Shown piece after piece: positions 25,200-39,060 of a DNA stretch of 64,000 bases. The DNA is from Microcebus murinus. Taxonomy: Eukaryota > Chordata > Mammalia > Primates > Cheirogaleidae. The stretch is taken from assembly GCF_040939455.1 (NCBI RefSeq), contig NC_134106.1, positions 70,651,001 to 70,715,000 of the forward strand. Direction: 5' to 3'. Numbering within the stretch: position 1 is the first letter of the stretch; each line of letters begins with the position of its first letter. Below the pieces are notes generated by a model, which saw only the letters and a list, made by a program, of their open reading frames with translations, did no database searches and was not told the DNA's origin. Both the position numbers and the translations under genes were made by a program.

Positions 25200-25776
25200 G
25201 CACTATCAGGCGGAAGCTCCAAGGAGAAGAGAAGCTGAACAAAGTCTGCCTTCAGCCTTCTAAGGGTTTGCAAGAGAACCCTTTGGAGAAATCATTCACA
25301 AATGAACCTTTGAAACTCAGGGCCCACTATAGATAGGGGATTAACTGGGCTGTTTGTGTGGACCAGGGTGGATTTCTAGCAGAGATGTAGTCAGAGAATG
25401 GCTGCTCAACATTGCCCACCTTTAGCTCCCAGGACCAGATCAGAGTAGGATGCGCCCATGGGGTAAAATGAGAGTCCATAGCTGAACCCTTCTTCTGAAG
25501 GAGAGAGCAGGAACATCATCATTACATGGGCAAGACCAGCCAAGTCCAGATAAGGAGCTGGACCTGGCCAGACTCCTTGGGCACTATTCTGTCCTCAAGT
25601 TAAAAAGAAAATGTCAAATACTATATGATTCTCTCTGTGTGTAATCAGTTCTTGTTATACATGCTAGTTGTGTTATATAAAGTTGACATGAACACCAAAT
25701 TAGCAAATACTGAACCTCCATTTCTAGAGGAAGTTATAGGGTTAGGTTCCTAGAAGCTTCTGATCACAATATTTTA

Positions 25777-26143
<367 letters not shown>

Positions 26144-26974
26144 TGATCACAATATTTTAATCAACAGATCAATATGTAACCTTGTTTTCTGTGTATTTCT
26201 GTTGAAGGTCACTTTATATTGTTGATTCATTAATGTTGAACGCACGGCCCAAAATGCTATAACTCGTGCCTGAATGAAGCCTATCCTAACACATGTATTT
26301 TTCTCCGTAAGACAGATCACAGTCTTGTGTTGCTTAGGAACACTAAGGGTGTTAGCCTTCATCACTATGTTTTTGACCATTTTAAATAGCAAAATCACCA
26401 ACAAACATCACAAAAAGGTAAAAAAAAAACAACACGGCACTAAATGGACCACGAAAAGGACACTTGTTTACAAAGTGAGAGCAGAAGGAAGAAGACAGAG
26501 TATTGTCTCCTATGACCTGACCTGGGGACCTCGGCTGGGAACATGGGCATCAGGCCACTCAACTTTTATGCTGTTCTGTAAATGTCCTGGAATGACTGAT
26601 TTATTTATTCATACCAGTAAGGAGTTGTTGATTCCTATATTACTCAATGGGTTATAATCTATTACTTTTATTATTTCTTTTGATGCTCAGATTGTCCCAG
26701 ATTTGGCCAATGGGAACTGCTTCAGGGTTTCTTCTGTGTCCTTTTGACATTCCCCCATTGTTTTTTCTAGGTCGTTTCTGGATCACTCATTTTAGAACTG
26801 GATATCATAGGCTCATGTACTGGCCCTGCTCAGCCCCTAAAATCTCTAAGAAGCCCTGGTTCTTCGTAATGGAAGATACTGTTTAGATACCAAGATCTGG
26901 ATGCTTGCTAGGTGTGCTCCTTGCCACTGGAGTATCATACTTCTAGGCCCACACATCTGACAGGGTGTTTTAAT

Positions 26975-27030
26975 TGTTAGTGGCTGTTATATTGGACAGT
27001 ACAGATGTAGAACATTTCCATCATTACAAA
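26975..27030. mobile_element. MER-type DNA transposon end fragment
   Basis: 'tattggacagtacagatgtagaacatttccatcatta' resembles the end of the same family as the remnant near 6585. Confidence 0.5.
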
Positions 27031-27304
27031 AAGGGAAAAGATGGAGTTCTTAGAATTTAGGAGTTCAGAGGCCCCCTGCCCATCTGCACACAGTTGGTAC
27101 TTGGCCTTCTGAGTGGGATGGGATGCAGCTGGCAGGTGATGAGAGTGCCTGAAAAAGCAGATGCTGGAGCCTCTCTGCTGCTGGAGGAATGCTGTGACCT
27201 CTTCCTATCCTTTTCTCTCCTTCTGGGGCCTCCCACTGGCAGAATGTAAACCAGAAGCAAACTGCTGCCAAGGAAGTCAAAATAATTGAGTTGGCAGAAC
27301 TTAG

Positions 27305-27490
27305 ACCATGGTTTCTCAACTTTGGCATCATTGACATTTTGGGCCTGGGTCCTGCCCTGTGTTTGCAGGATGTTTAGTAACATCCTTGGCCTTTGCAAAT
27401 TGATGCCAGTAGCCCTTCCCCTCCCTGCAATTGTTACAACTGAGAATGTCTCCGTACATTGCCACGTGGCCTCTGAAGGTGAAATGGCCT
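27305..27490 (+). mobile_element. MER5-like hAT-Charlie element
   Basis: 'tggtttctcaactttggcatcattgacattttgggcc' and 'gtttgcaggatgtttagtaacatcc' match a MER5-type Charlie MITE. ORFs on both strands here fall within it and are not genes. Confidence 0.8.
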
Positions 27491-28015
27491 AGACCCAACA
27501 TTGCAGAACAGAGTATAGAAGGGTAGGCTTGGAGCTGAGAAACAACAGTAATAACCAGCACCCTACTTCACATGTCCTCAAAATGTGAGGCAGGGAAGAG
27601 AGATTAATGTTTATATGCTTGTGATGGCCCAGCAAAATAGAGAGATTACACTTTTCCTTTTTCTTTATTTTTCACTGATGAGGAAAGTGAGAAACAGGTA
27701 AGCAGTCTTTTCATAGTCAGGCAATATTGAAATTCTTGCTGATAAAATTGGTATTTATTTACATGGTCTTCAAGTTTGGTCTTGAACTTTCTTAGTTGGA
27801 GTTATTGCCATACTATTTTTAAGTGGGTGAACTGCTTCCTGAGTGTTGCATTTCAAAGTTACTGATCGATTGTTAACCTGCATATTGCTGTTAGGGTAAT
27901 TCTCAGAATCATGCCTGGAAATGTTCATAAGTGGAAGGAAGAAGCATGAATAATTATATTAAAATCAATATTTAAAACAATTTTTTTTTAGTTTTGTATA
28001 ATTATACTGTATTTG

Positions 28016-28290
28016 TTGAGGATGTTGTTTATTTTGAGACAGCATCTTGCTCAATCACTCAGGTTGTATAGCTTACTGCAGCTCCAGCTCCCAGGCTCAG
28101 GCAATCTCCCCGCTCAATCTCCTGAGTAGCTGGGACTGCAGGTGCTCGCCACCATGCCCGGCTAATTTTTTATAGAGATGGGGTCTGGCTTTGTTGCCCA
28201 GGGTGGTCTCGAACTCCTGGGCTAAAGCAATCTTCCTGCCTTGACCTCCCAAAGTACTGGAATTACAGGACCGAGTCACCGCACAAGGCC
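28016..28290 (-). repeat. Old Alu-like SINE, antisense
   Basis: A diverged dimer with almost no tail. Perfect duplication ATTATACTGTATTTG at 28001-28015 and 28291-28305 despite the divergence. Confidence 0.92.
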
Positions 28291-28434
28291 ATTATACTGT
28301 ATTTGAATACCTTAGTTTATTTAATATTCACTTCAAACCATACAGATACTATCCATTTTCCTCATTTTGTCTTTATGCTTAATCCTTTCCTTCTTTCTTT
28401 TCTATACTATCATCTATCACTCTCAGTGATCTGA

Positions 28435-28600
28435 TCTTTGGGTCTGAGACATGCCCTCTCCCAAATCAGATTAGCCTAACCAACTGTTTACTGTAACTTT
28501 CAGCTTATATGTCTCATTGTTACCTCAAGCCAAACATGTCTAAAATTAGGCTAGCATGCCTCCTAAGCCAGACATAAACCATGCCTTTTTTTCCCCAGTG
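28435..28600 (+). repeat. Possible L2 fragment
   Basis: 'ttacctcaagccaaacatgtctaaaattaggctagc' resembles the L2 region containing CTCAACATGTCCAAAAC. Weak. Confidence 0.4.
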
Positions 28601-29049
28601 CTAGAGTATTCTCTATACTTTGTATCAGTTATTCCTAGTTCTATCCAGAGTTTTATGTCTGCCATAGTAGGTCCTTTTAATTAAAAATCCATGAAGGAAC
28701 TGAAGCAGATACAAAGAAAAGTAATTTAACAGTTGAAGGTAGGATTTTGGAGGACCTGTTAGATCTTAAATTGGTTAGCTTAGAAAAGAGGGGAAAGTGA
28801 CTTAATTCTTATGGGTTTTTGAGACTGGATTTAGAGTAACTGCTTTATGTGTAGGGATCTTGGGAACAAAGGGACCTGAGATTATATTTTAGTGTTTTGA
28901 AGAGGAGATACTTCAGGGACTGCTTGGTCCGAAGAGTTGTGTCAGGGTGAGGCTGTTGTACTCCCCCAACCAGAATGGGTCATCTTTTATCTGTTTTATA
29001 TGTTGGCTGTTTCTGTGATCTCTGTTAGTTTTGTGGGGTTTTTTGTTGT

Positions 29050-29336
29050 TTTTTTTTTCCAAGACAGAGTCTTACTCTGTCACCTTGGCTAGAGTGCAGT
29101 GGTATCGTCATAGCTCACTGCAACCTAAAACTCCTGGGCTCAAGCAATCCTTCTGCCTCAGCCTCCTGAGTAGCTAGGGCTACAGATGTGGGCCACGTCA
29201 CCCAGCTAATTTTTCTATATTTAGTAGAGACCGATTGCTCTTGCTCAGTCTGGTCTTGAATTCCTGAGCTCAAGCAATCCTCCTGCCTCGCCTCCCAGAG
29301 TGCTAGGATTACAGACGTGACCCACTGCACCTGGCC
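29050..29336 (-). repeat. Alu-type SINE, antisense, intermediate age
   Basis: A dimer with a short middle linker CTATATTTAGTAGAGACC, ending GCACCTGGCC. Confidence 0.93.
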
Positions 29337-29516
29337 CCTTAGTCTTCATACTGTATTTTATTTGCTTATTTACTTCCTTTATTCCCCATTAGGCCTAAAA
29401 CACTATAAGTGCTCAAAAATTTTTGTTGATAGAAATAATGTTAAGATAAGTCAATGTGAAATGGTCTCCTAATATGGATCTAGGACAAATCCTTTTCCAC
29501 TACAATAGAGTTGTCA

Positions 29517-29841
29517 GGCCAGGTGTGGTAGCTCACGCCTGTAATCCTAGCACTCTGGGAGGCCGAGGCAGGAGGATTACTCGAGGTCAGGAGTTTGAAA
29601 CCACCCTGAGTGAGACCCCGTCTCTACTAGAAATAGAAATAAATTAATTGGCCAACTAAAAATACATAGAAAAAATTAGCTGGGCATGGTGGCACATGCC
29701 TGTAGTCCCAGCTACTTGGGAGGCTGAGGCAGTAGGGTCACTTGCGCCCAGGACATTGAGGTCGCTGTGAGCTAGGCTGATGCCATGGCACTCACTCTAG
29801 CCTGGGCAAAGTGAGACTCTGTCTAAAAAAAAGAAAAAGAA
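29517..29841 (+). repeat. Strepsirrhine Alu-type SINE, sense
   Basis: It starts GGCCAGGTGTGGTAGCTCAC. AGAGTTGTCA flanks it at 29507-29516 and 29842-29851. Confidence 0.96.
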
Positions 29842-30636
29842 AGAGTTGTCATGTGTCTAACTTGACTAGGAATCTGTCATAAATACATGTGCAGATATTT
29901 CTAGCTCAAATATCATTTAGCAAGCAGTAGGTTTTCTACTCCCTCCTTATACATCTTGTGGTACATTGAGGATTTCCACTTTTCTGGAAGCTCTTTCCCT
30001 CAAACAGTTGTAAAAAATCAGTATAAAAAGTATTCAAACAATAGACCAAGAAGTCCCAAGGGGGGAAAGACCCCCATTAGATATGTTTTACCTTTCAGTT
30101 GTTTGAAATGACATTCTTCCTTCATGAATATGTAATCTGTCTTTACAGGCCAGAAGTTATCTCCTGCTGTCTGTACATTATTGGCCAAGTATACAATGGG
30201 AAGGCATTCTAAACAGCTCCTAGACCCTGTTGTCTTTGCTCAATAGTACAGTGTTTATATATTGCCTGTAAGTTGTCTAGCATGCCTGGATCATACACTG
30301 TGCTTGGGAAAAGTCATTCTGTGAGCACTTAGCTGGAAACTCAGTGATTAGTTTACACAGTAATTAACAAGTATGGGATACAGAATCCAACTCTGGGAAC
30401 AAAGGTATTTTTATTTCATAGATTTACTAGATCCAACTATTTTACCCATTTATATTTCAGCATAAAACCAGCCATCCTGCCACCAAAAGTCATCTTACAT
30501 GCTACTTTATGTCTAGATGGGATGGAGAATTGTCCATGTTGGTTTTTTTAAATGGAACATCTTAAAAATACAGAACTAAGGCATTGTAGATACTGACAAA
30601 TTCTACTTTGTGTCCTTTTTTGATTAGGTTTCTTTT

Positions 30637-30970
30637 TTTTTTTTTTTTTTTTGAGACAGAGTCTCACTTTGTTGCCCAGGCTAGAGTGAGTGCTGTGGCA
30701 TCAGCCTAGCTCACAGCAACCTCAAACTCCTGAGCTCAAGTGATCCTACTGCCTCAGCCTCCCAAGTAGCTGGGACTACAGGCATGCACCACCATGCCCA
30801 GCTAATTTTTTCTATATATGTTAGTTGGCCAATTAATTTCTTTCCATTTATAGTAGAGACGGGGTCTTGCTCTTGCTCAGGCTGGTTTCGAACTCCTGAC
30901 CTTGAGCGATCCTCCCGCCTCTGCCTTCCAGAGTGCTAGGATTACAGTCGTGATCCACCGCTCCCGGCCC
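30637..30970 (-). repeat. Strepsirrhine Alu-type SINE, antisense
   Basis: Full-length, with flanks AGGTTTCTTTTT and AGGTGTCTTTTT. Confidence 0.94.
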
Positions 30971-30974
30971 AGGT

Positions 30975-31120
30975 GTCTTTTTTATAGAGTGACTTTTGTT
31001 CTTTTAGGTAGATGCCCAGTAATGGGATTGCTGGATCAAATGGTGGATCCACTTGTATTGTTTTAAGGTACCTCCATATTGCTTTCCACAGAGGTTGAAC
31101 TAGTTTGCAGTCCCCAAAAA
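30975..31120 (-). repeat. L1 fragment, antisense
   Basis: 'gatgcccagtaatgggattgctggatcaaatggt' and 'ttccacagaggttgaactagtttgcag' are reversed late-ORF2/3' L1 phrases. Confidence 0.8.
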
Positions 31121-31255
31121 GTGGATTGTTAACAGAAGATAGATACGCTTTAGTAGGTCACTAGTTTGCCACTTAATGGCTGTGTGCCTTTGGAGCAATT
31201 GCCTGTGTGCCTTGCTTTATTCATCTGTAAAAGAACCAACAGTTCAGTGACCAGA
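31121..31255 (+). repeat. MIR-like remnant
   Basis: 'tttgccacttaatggctgtgtgcctttggagcaattg...ttattcatctgtaaaag' matches the MIR core. Confidence 0.65.
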
Positions 31256-32562
31256 TTGGTTGTTTGAGAGAACATTGCTGCTTAGATAGAGGTGATTCTC
31301 TTATGCCTGTGTTAAGTGTTTTAATTTTTCAGACCAACCCTTACAAGTTTGAAATTTAATGTATTTTTTAACAGATATTCTTTTTTACAAATCTCTGCAA
31401 AATGCTCACGTGGACACTAGATGTTTTCATAAAAATTAGCACTTTCCCTAAAGAACTCTTGTCTTTTGGGAGCGATAGAGCCTAAACCAAGCTCTCTCTG
31501 CCTTTACCCACAGACCTGCCGGCAAGGTTTTTTTTTTTCAAAATGGAGCAGTAGTTTCTATCTAGTGTGCACTGTTTAAAGCAACCAAACTGAACTATGC
31601 ATATATATGAAAATATGGGTTTTATATTTTTACTTTTACATACAAAATTGTTATCAGAGAACCATGGCTGATAGGGCATTTTTTTCTTAAAAACCTGTTT
31701 TCTACGAACTACCCTATTGTTGCAGCTAAGCTCTCCTGGGCTCATGTTGCCACCTAGTGGCTTACTCCTAGAAGTACTTGGTGCAGCATTTTTACCTACT
31801 TAATTTTTTTTCTGCTATAGGAAACAAGTACCTGTTGTTCATCTCCTTCTATTCCCCTGTCTGCTTTCAGTATGCACTAATTCTTACATCAAGAAGTCTA
31901 TTATAGATACACATTAATCCATTTTTCCCATCTCTCTTTTTGAGCTCTTATTGAATTACTCTAGGAAATGTACCCTTTTCATTTACTTCATTCATTCAAC
32001 AGCTATTCATTGAATCACTACATTGTCCCAGGCACTCCTTATATACCTCCTCTTCCTTCATTTTATGAGTTAGAAAACAACTCTAATCATGGCTGAGTAC
32101 TATAATAGTAGATTGAATAATATAGAAGCTTCTCTATTTCCAGATAAGAGGCTCTGAAAGGCTGTTCCCAAGCTCACTCATGAGCAAGTCCATTGTTACT
32201 AAGATAGGCTTCTGTTTGAACGCCAGGGATGCATTTCTGTGAATAAGAGTGCAGGAAGCCCAGCTCTTTAAAAACATGCAAACTAATCAGTTGTTTCAAA
32301 ATATACCAACTTCCTCTATACTGAAAACTTTTAGAAATGATTTAAACTTCCTTCTTTGACAAAGTTTATAAAGAACTCCTTAAATACAGTATCCCCTTTG
32401 TCTTTCCATCCACTTTGTTAGGCAGATTTGAACCAACTTTGAATCATGTCTGTCCACAAAAGAAGTTTTACACATTTTCTACCTACCTCAGGACTTTGTG
32501 AATATTGACGAAGTGGTATATGTAAATAATCTGACACATAATAAATAAGAAGGTTGATACTA

Positions 32563-33009
32563 CTGTGTTTCCCCGAAAATAAGACAGTGTTTTATATTTA
32601 TTTTCCTCAAGAAGACACCCTAGGGCTTATTTTCAGGGGATGTGTTATTTTTTTTAAGTACGGTACAACAATCTACATTTATTCAAATATAGTGAAGTTG
32701 TCTTCTTCTGGAACATCATCATAACTCTCCAAACCCCGAATTCCATCCTGGTTTCTTGTGACTCTATTTCCTTTAGAACCATTGGTCCTAATCTCTCAAA
32801 TCGAGCAATAGAGCTGTCATGGGGCAGATGACAAGGGCCGCTCATCTTCTTTACTGCTCCGCAGCGAAATGCATGGGTTGTGCAGATGGGCTGGGTAGCC
32901 AAGCCCATCACTAGGTCTTATTTTCAGGGTAGGGCTTATATTGCGCAAATGCTTAGAAATCCTGCTAGAGCTTATTTTATGGGTAGGTCTTATTTTCGGG
33001 GAAACATGG
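32563..33009 (-). mobile_element. Tc1/mariner- or pogo-like non-autonomous transposon, copy 2
   Basis: The inverse-orientation partner of the element at 19528-19985. Ends are CTGTGTTTCCCCGAAAATAAG and TTTTCGGGGAAACATGG, with TA at 32561-32562 and 33010-33011. The minus strand again carries GPMVLKEIESQE, but a one-base loss just after shifts the frame relative to copy 1, so the acidic tail is lost. It is 447 bp and about 90% similar to copy 1 by eye. Confidence 0.88.
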
Positions 33010-33014
33010 TAATA

Positions 33015-33130
33015 TCACTAGAGTGTAAGCTCTATGTGGCAAAGATTTTTATTCACTGCTATATCCTTGGCAAGTATTTTTGTCTACTGTTGTATCTTGG
33101 CACATATAGATAATAAATAATGAAAGGATG
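33015..33130 (+). repeat. L2 3'-end remnant
   Basis: 'agagtgtaagctctatgtggcaaagatttttattcactgctatatcc' resembles the common L2 3' region. Confidence 0.65.
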
Positions 33131-33660
33131 GGTGGATGCTCCTGTTGTCAACATATCACAGAACTTGCAGAATTCCACCTGAAAAAAAAATAAAGTGAAA
33201 GTAGAAAAGCTGATTCCCAGTACAGAAAGGGTTATTTTAAGTTGCTGGGTGAATGTATTGAAGTTTCAGGCAAGACTGCTAAGTGTGAAGAGCACACATA
33301 TTGCAAAATCTACTTACTAAGCTTCCTGTGTTTTCCTCTACACTAATCTTCTCAGTTACCTAGTTCTCTTTCTCTGGATCTTGCTGTCCCCCAACTTACA
33401 CCCTGTTTTTCATTTCTCTTTCTCTGCCCGTGGGATGTCTTTAGCTATAGGTCTTTTCTTGAAAGGTATGTTTGTGTGGGACTCGGTAACCCGTTGCTCC
33501 TCTTGAGTCTGTCCCTTAAACACATGGCATAGATTTTGAAAGATACACATATATAGAGTTAAATACATGTACTTAAGAGATGTTTTAGTCCTGTTCCTAA
33601 TTCTAATAATAGTTTTTATTTTTTAAAGAAACAAACCCCTAAAGTTCCTTTTTACTTTTT

Positions 33661-33974
33661 TTTTAAATACAGTCTCACTCTTGTCCAGGCTAGAGTGTTC
33701 TGATGTTCGTCTGGCTCGCAGCAACCTCAAACTCCTAGGCTCAGGTGATCCTCCTTCCTCAGCCTTCCAAGTAGCTGGGACTACAGGCATGTGCCACCAT
33801 GCCTGGCTAATTTTTTACATGTATTTTAAGTTGTCCAACTAATTTCTTTCTTTTCTTTTTTTTTTTTTTTTTTTTTGTAGAAATGAGGTCTCACTCTTGC
33901 TCAGGCTGATCTCAAACTCCTGAGCTCAAACAGTCCTCCCACCTCAGCCTCCCAGAGTGCTAGGATTACAGGCA
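33661..33974 (-). repeat. Alu-type SINE, antisense, with enlarged T-rich linker
   Basis: The linker between arms has grown to a TTTCTTTCTTTTC plus about 20 T run at 33844-33875. The 5' end is truncated at ATTACAGGCATA. Flanks are ACTTTTT-like. Confidence 0.9.
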
Positions 33975-34044
33975 TACTTTTTACTTTTGCAAGGGATAAT
34001 ATATTTCCCCCTATGATTCTTAAATAAAGGGGGGAAAAACTTTC

Positions 34045-34212
34045 CACTTCTAGGTTCCTTCCCAATTTAGGAAACATTATAAAATTTGTCTTATATTTCC
34101 TTCCTCTAGGAATTTCACTTCTGGAAGTCACTTCTAGGTTCCTTCCCAATTTAGGAAACATTATAAAATTTGTCTTAAATTTTCTTCCTCTAGGAATTTC
34201 ACTTCTGGAAGT
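34045..34212. repeat. 84-bp tandem duplication
   Basis: Two head-to-tail copies at 34045-34128 and 34129-34212, both running from CACTTCTAGGTTCC to CACTTCTGGAAGT. They differ at only two or three bases. Not a known repeat that I recognise. Confidence 0.96.
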
Positions 34213-34381
34213 ACCCTTTGACTATCTTTTTGAAGCATAATAATTCTAGCTACTTCTGCTTTTCACTGAGTTAGTAATAGTTTATTTCTTTACTTTTGTG
34301 TTCATCTGAGATCCTCTTCAAAAGGTTACACAATTTTTCAACTGCTTAAATCCAAATAGCCTCTTCTTGGAGATTGTCTTT

Positions 34382-34719
<338 letters not shown>

Positions 34720-35650
34720 TGGAGATTGTCTTTATCATCGTAAAGTTACATTTAGTAGTACAGTTCTCTGTGTAGTTCTCAGTATTAAAATTATTGTATA
34801 CCATACGCACAACCATTTTTTTAAAAAAGTCATACTTCTTGGAGAGATGCATGGGCCTTGAAGAGATAATACAAAGCCATTTCACAGAAGTAGAAAAGAG
34901 GACTTCCCCCCCAACCCCCAAATTACATGGTATCTAGAAGTCAAAACTGGTTGTCAATGGCAAGTGCTGTATAATACCATCCTAGACTTTCAGATTCCAG
35001 GTGGGGTCGACTTCCTGTTGTATTCTTTTTCATTGCGTTTCTTGACAGGTAACTTGTCCTTTGTTGACCTTTCCTTCCCACCAACTCTCTATTCCCTATC
35101 TAAATTCATTCAAATCAAAAGTAAAAGCTACATCAACCTGAGATTTTCCCCTTTAAAAAGCTGTAAGCAAGTAAGCATAAAAACATCTTCGTTTAATTTT
35201 TTAAAAATAGAAAAGATTTTACATATTATTTCAGTAGCCTTTAAAAAATCTGTTCCCACTAGAGGGCATTGTTTCTCTCTGATTTTAGTTCATTACTTTA
35301 TTTTACAGAACTGCCAAATGCAAGGTAAATGCAGAGGATATGAATATGCTCAGACATATTAATAACTTTTTCAGATAGGAGTTGTCAGATACACACCATT
35401 CTTTTTATTTAGATTTAATGATGTCAGTGTCAAAATTGGGGTTAAACTCTGTTAGCATTTTCATTTATTTTGCTGGGTAAACATGATCAAAGGGGGATTA
35501 TAAATATCCCACCATAACTTTATGATGTGGCTTGTACTAGTCACCGTTTTACAAACTAGTGATTCTCTGATCTTCTCTATGACACAGTTTGACTAAGCTA
35601 GATGGGTTGCATATTTTATTATTTGGTTAACTCAACTTTTGCAGGATGGA

Positions 35651-35708
35651 GGTATATATATATATATATGTATATATATATCCATACTATATATAGAGAG
35701 AGAGAGAG
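35651..35708. repeat. (TA)n and (GA)n microsatellite
   Basis: Interrupted TATATA tract followed by AGAGAGAGAGAGAG. Confidence 0.9.
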
Positions 35709-36169
35709 TAAAGGAAACCTAACATTTTCTAATATAATAGATCTTAGTGCTATCTAGACAATTAGTGATTCTGCAGCTTTGCCTCTCAAGGCAATATTTT
35801 ATTTGACAATATTTGAACTTGTTTCTGTCATAATACTCTTCTGTAGGAACAGTATTCTAAATATCTTGAATATAATTTATTGCTATCTCATCAGAAACAA
35901 CTCCATTCTTCCTGTCAAGGAATTGGTAATTTTATATATGTCATGTATTTGTTCTGTTCCAGATTGCCCTGAGCCTCCTGGTACCAGGTAGAACCACTGG
36001 TGTTAACCAAGAAACTGCAACAAAGAGTTAACTTGTTTTCTCTAATAGGAACTTTAGATTCCTGTAGTTGACACTCACAGAGCAAGTTTTGTTCGTCTGT
36101 GTTATAAAATGATATAAATCCTGGGAGGGGAATAAAAAAAAAATGATACAAATCCTGACAGATAAATTT

Positions 36170-36780
36170 AGGAGGGACTCTGTTATACTGATACCCTGCT
36201 GGTGGGAGCAGACTCAAGTACAGCCACTCTGAGAAATTTATTCACATTCTAATCAAGTTAAACATGTGTACCTTCTATGGTATTACAATTTTACTCTTAA
36301 ATACATTCCCCAGGGAATCTTCTCCATGTGTACCAGGAAAATTAAAAAAAAATTATTATTAACATATTATTAACAATCTAAAAGCTCATCAACAGTTCAT
36401 ATCTATAGAATGAACTGAAAAAAATGAATGAATCATAGCCACAGGCAAGAACATCTAACAGTTTCAGATGAGTGAAAGGAAGTCTCAAAGAAAACATAAA
36501 GTATAAAGTTAAAAAACAATGTCTAGTTTAGAAAATCCAACATGTAGTAAAACTGTACAAAGGAAAACAAGGAATGACAAAATTGTGGTCAGAGTCTCCC
36601 TGTGGGGTGTGAGGAGAAAGAGAATAGTATGGGGGGAAAAACAGTATTATGGAGCCATTAGGTATCTTGAAATGTAACTAGAGCTGGCCAGGGGGATCTG
36701 TAGTACCATTCTTTTCCCTTGCAATTATTTATAAATATTCTCATATATACACTTAATATTTTATATTTTTTAAAGTCCCT
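36170..36780 (+). repeat. Old L1 3' end, sense
   Basis: 'agaaatttattcacattct', 'cagggaatcttctccatgtgtacc', 'ctcatcaacagttcatatctatagaatgaactg' and 'gatgagtgaaaggaag' follow the order of an L1M 3' region. Confidence 0.65.
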
Positions 36781-36838
36781 TCTTCCAAACAAAAAATAAA
36801 TAAGTAAATAAAAAACAAAGCTGGATTTGTTTACTTAG

Positions 36839-37177
<339 letters not shown>

Positions 37178-37301
37178 TGTTTACTTAGTTCTTAATGTAT
37201 TCTGAATACCAAATTTGTCTGTCATGTGTGTTGTATATATTGCCAGTTTCTGGGCCTTTTCAATCACTTTAGGCTGTTAAAAGGTGAAGAAAAAGTCTTT
37301 T

Positions 37302-37622
37302 TTTTTTTTTTTTTTTTTTGAGACAGAGTCTCGCTTTGTTATCCAGGCTAGAGTGAGTGCCATGGCGTCAGCCTCGCTCACAGCAACCTCAAACTCCTGG
37401 GCTCGAGCGATCCTTCTGCCTCAGCCTCCCAAGTAGCTGGGACTACAGGCATGCGCCACCATGCCCGGCTAATTTTTTTTATATACATATCAGTCGGCCA
37501 ATTAATTTGTTTCTATTTATAGTAGAGACGGGGATAGTTTCGAACTCCTGACCTTGAGCAATCCACTCGCCTCGGCCTCCCAGAGAGCTAGGATTACAGG
37601 CGTGAGCCACCACGCCTGGCCT
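37302..37622 (-). repeat. Strepsirrhine Alu-type SINE, antisense
   Basis: Near-consensus, with an internal deletion in the left arm (GGGGATAGTTTCG). AAAAAGTCTTTT flanks it at 37290-37301 and 37623-37634. Confidence 0.96.
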
Positions 37623-37689
37623 AAAAAGTCTTTTAATGTGGTTGAATTTATCTCTTACTTTATGTTTGGACTGTGTGTATGTGTATGAG

Positions 37690-37808
37690 TGAATGAGAGA
37701 TTAAGAAATTACTTCCTGTTCTGAGCTCATATAAATTTTCTCCTATATTGTCTTCTGGAGATTTTTTTTCATTTTTCTTTTGGATTTGTCTTTAATCCAT
37801 CTGGAATT

Positions 37809-37869
<61 letters not shown>

Positions 37870-38395
37870 AGAGAGAGAAAGAGCAAGCTGGGAAAGAGAT
37901 CCAATTTTATTTTCCCCACATATGGATAATTACCTATTGAACACCATTCATTGTCTTCCCCCTTCTTCCCCCACTGATCTGTAGTGACCTTGTTGTCATA
38001 GAACAGATTTCAACTGGTGTATGTCTGCTTCTGGGCTTTCTATTTTGTTCCATAGGTCAGTTTGTCGCTATACCAGTGCCATTCCATCTTAATTACTATA
38101 ACTTTCTTATTTGTTATTGTGCTATTTATTATTTACTACTGTAGTTCTTGATGATATGTTAAACAAGTCCCTCTATCTTACTTTAATTCAGGAGTTTCTT
38201 AACTGTTCTTGGCTCTTTGTAACTTGTATCAAAATTTGAATCAGCTTATCATAGTCCACAAAAAATTTCTTGTGTGATTTTGGCTAGAATTGTATTAATA
38301 TTAAATCCACATATCAGTTTGAGGAGAATTGTCATTTTATTATGAACCTTCCAGTCCATGAACCTGTTACTTATATTTTTTTAAAGTCCCTTAAT
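37690..38395 (-). repeat. Old L1 ORF2-region fragment, antisense
   Basis: 'tggatttgtctttaatccatctggaattgatt', 'ttgaacaccattcattgtc' and 'gctttctattttgttccataggtcag' are reversed ORF2-region phrases. It is split by a GT microsatellite. Confidence 0.8.
37812..37867. repeat. (GT)n microsatellite
   Basis: About 27 uninterrupted TG units inside an L1 fragment. Confidence 0.98.
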
Positions 38396-38735
38396 TTTTT
38401 TTTTCTTTTTTTTTTTTTTGAGACAGAGTCTCACTTTGTTGCCCAGGGTAGAGTGAATGCCATGGCGTCAGCCTAGCTCATAGCAACCTCAAACTCCTGG
38501 GCTCAAGTGATCCTCCTGCTTCAGCCTCCCGAGTAGCTGGGACTACAGGCATGCACCACCATGCCTGGCTAATTTTTTCTATATATATTAGTTGGCCAAT
38601 TAATTTCTTTCTATTTATAGTAGAGAAGGGGTCTCCCTCTTGCTCAGGCAGGTTTCAAACTCCTGACCTTGAGCTATCTGCCCGCCTCAGCCTCCCAGAG
38701 AGCTAGGATTACAGGCATGAGCCACCACACCTGGC
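38396..38735 (-). repeat. Strepsirrhine Alu-type SINE, antisense
   Basis: Full-length, ending CACACCTGGCC. Flanks CCTTAATTTTTT and CCGTTAATTTTTTT are a probable duplication. Confidence 0.95.
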
Positions 38736-38827
38736 CCCGTTAATTTTTTTAATGCATTTTTACTAATTTGCTTTGTAACAGGCTGCCTATATTTGGTTAG
38801 ATTTATTCATAGGCGCCTTTAAAAAAT

Positions 38828-39060
38828 GCTGGCTTTTTCTTATTGCGGTAAAATACACATAACATAAAATTTGTCATTTTGAATCCCTTTTGAGTATACA
38901 ATTCACCTGCATTAAGATTATTGTGCAGCCAATCACCACTGTCCATCTCCAGAGTTTTTTCATCATCCCAAACTGAAACTCTGTACCCACAAAACCATAA
39001 CTCTCCATTCTCCTTTCCTCCCAACCCTGGTAACCAGTGTTCTGCTCTCTTTCTCTAATT
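38828..39060. repeat. L1-derived fragment
   Basis: 'ttattgcggtaaaatacacataacataaaatttg' and 'tccatctccagagttttttcatcatcccaaactgaaactctgtaccc' match a common L1M segment. A minus-strand ORF here is part of this repeat. Confidence 0.75.

Noticed and set aside
27057..27398. A 113-codon minus-strand ORF.
   Set aside because: It overlaps a MER5-like transposon, shows no recognisable domain and has no splice or codon-use support.
32654..32911. An 85-codon minus-strand ORF as a host gene.
   Set aside because: It lies wholly within the TA-flanked MITE and is a frameshifted transposase remnant.
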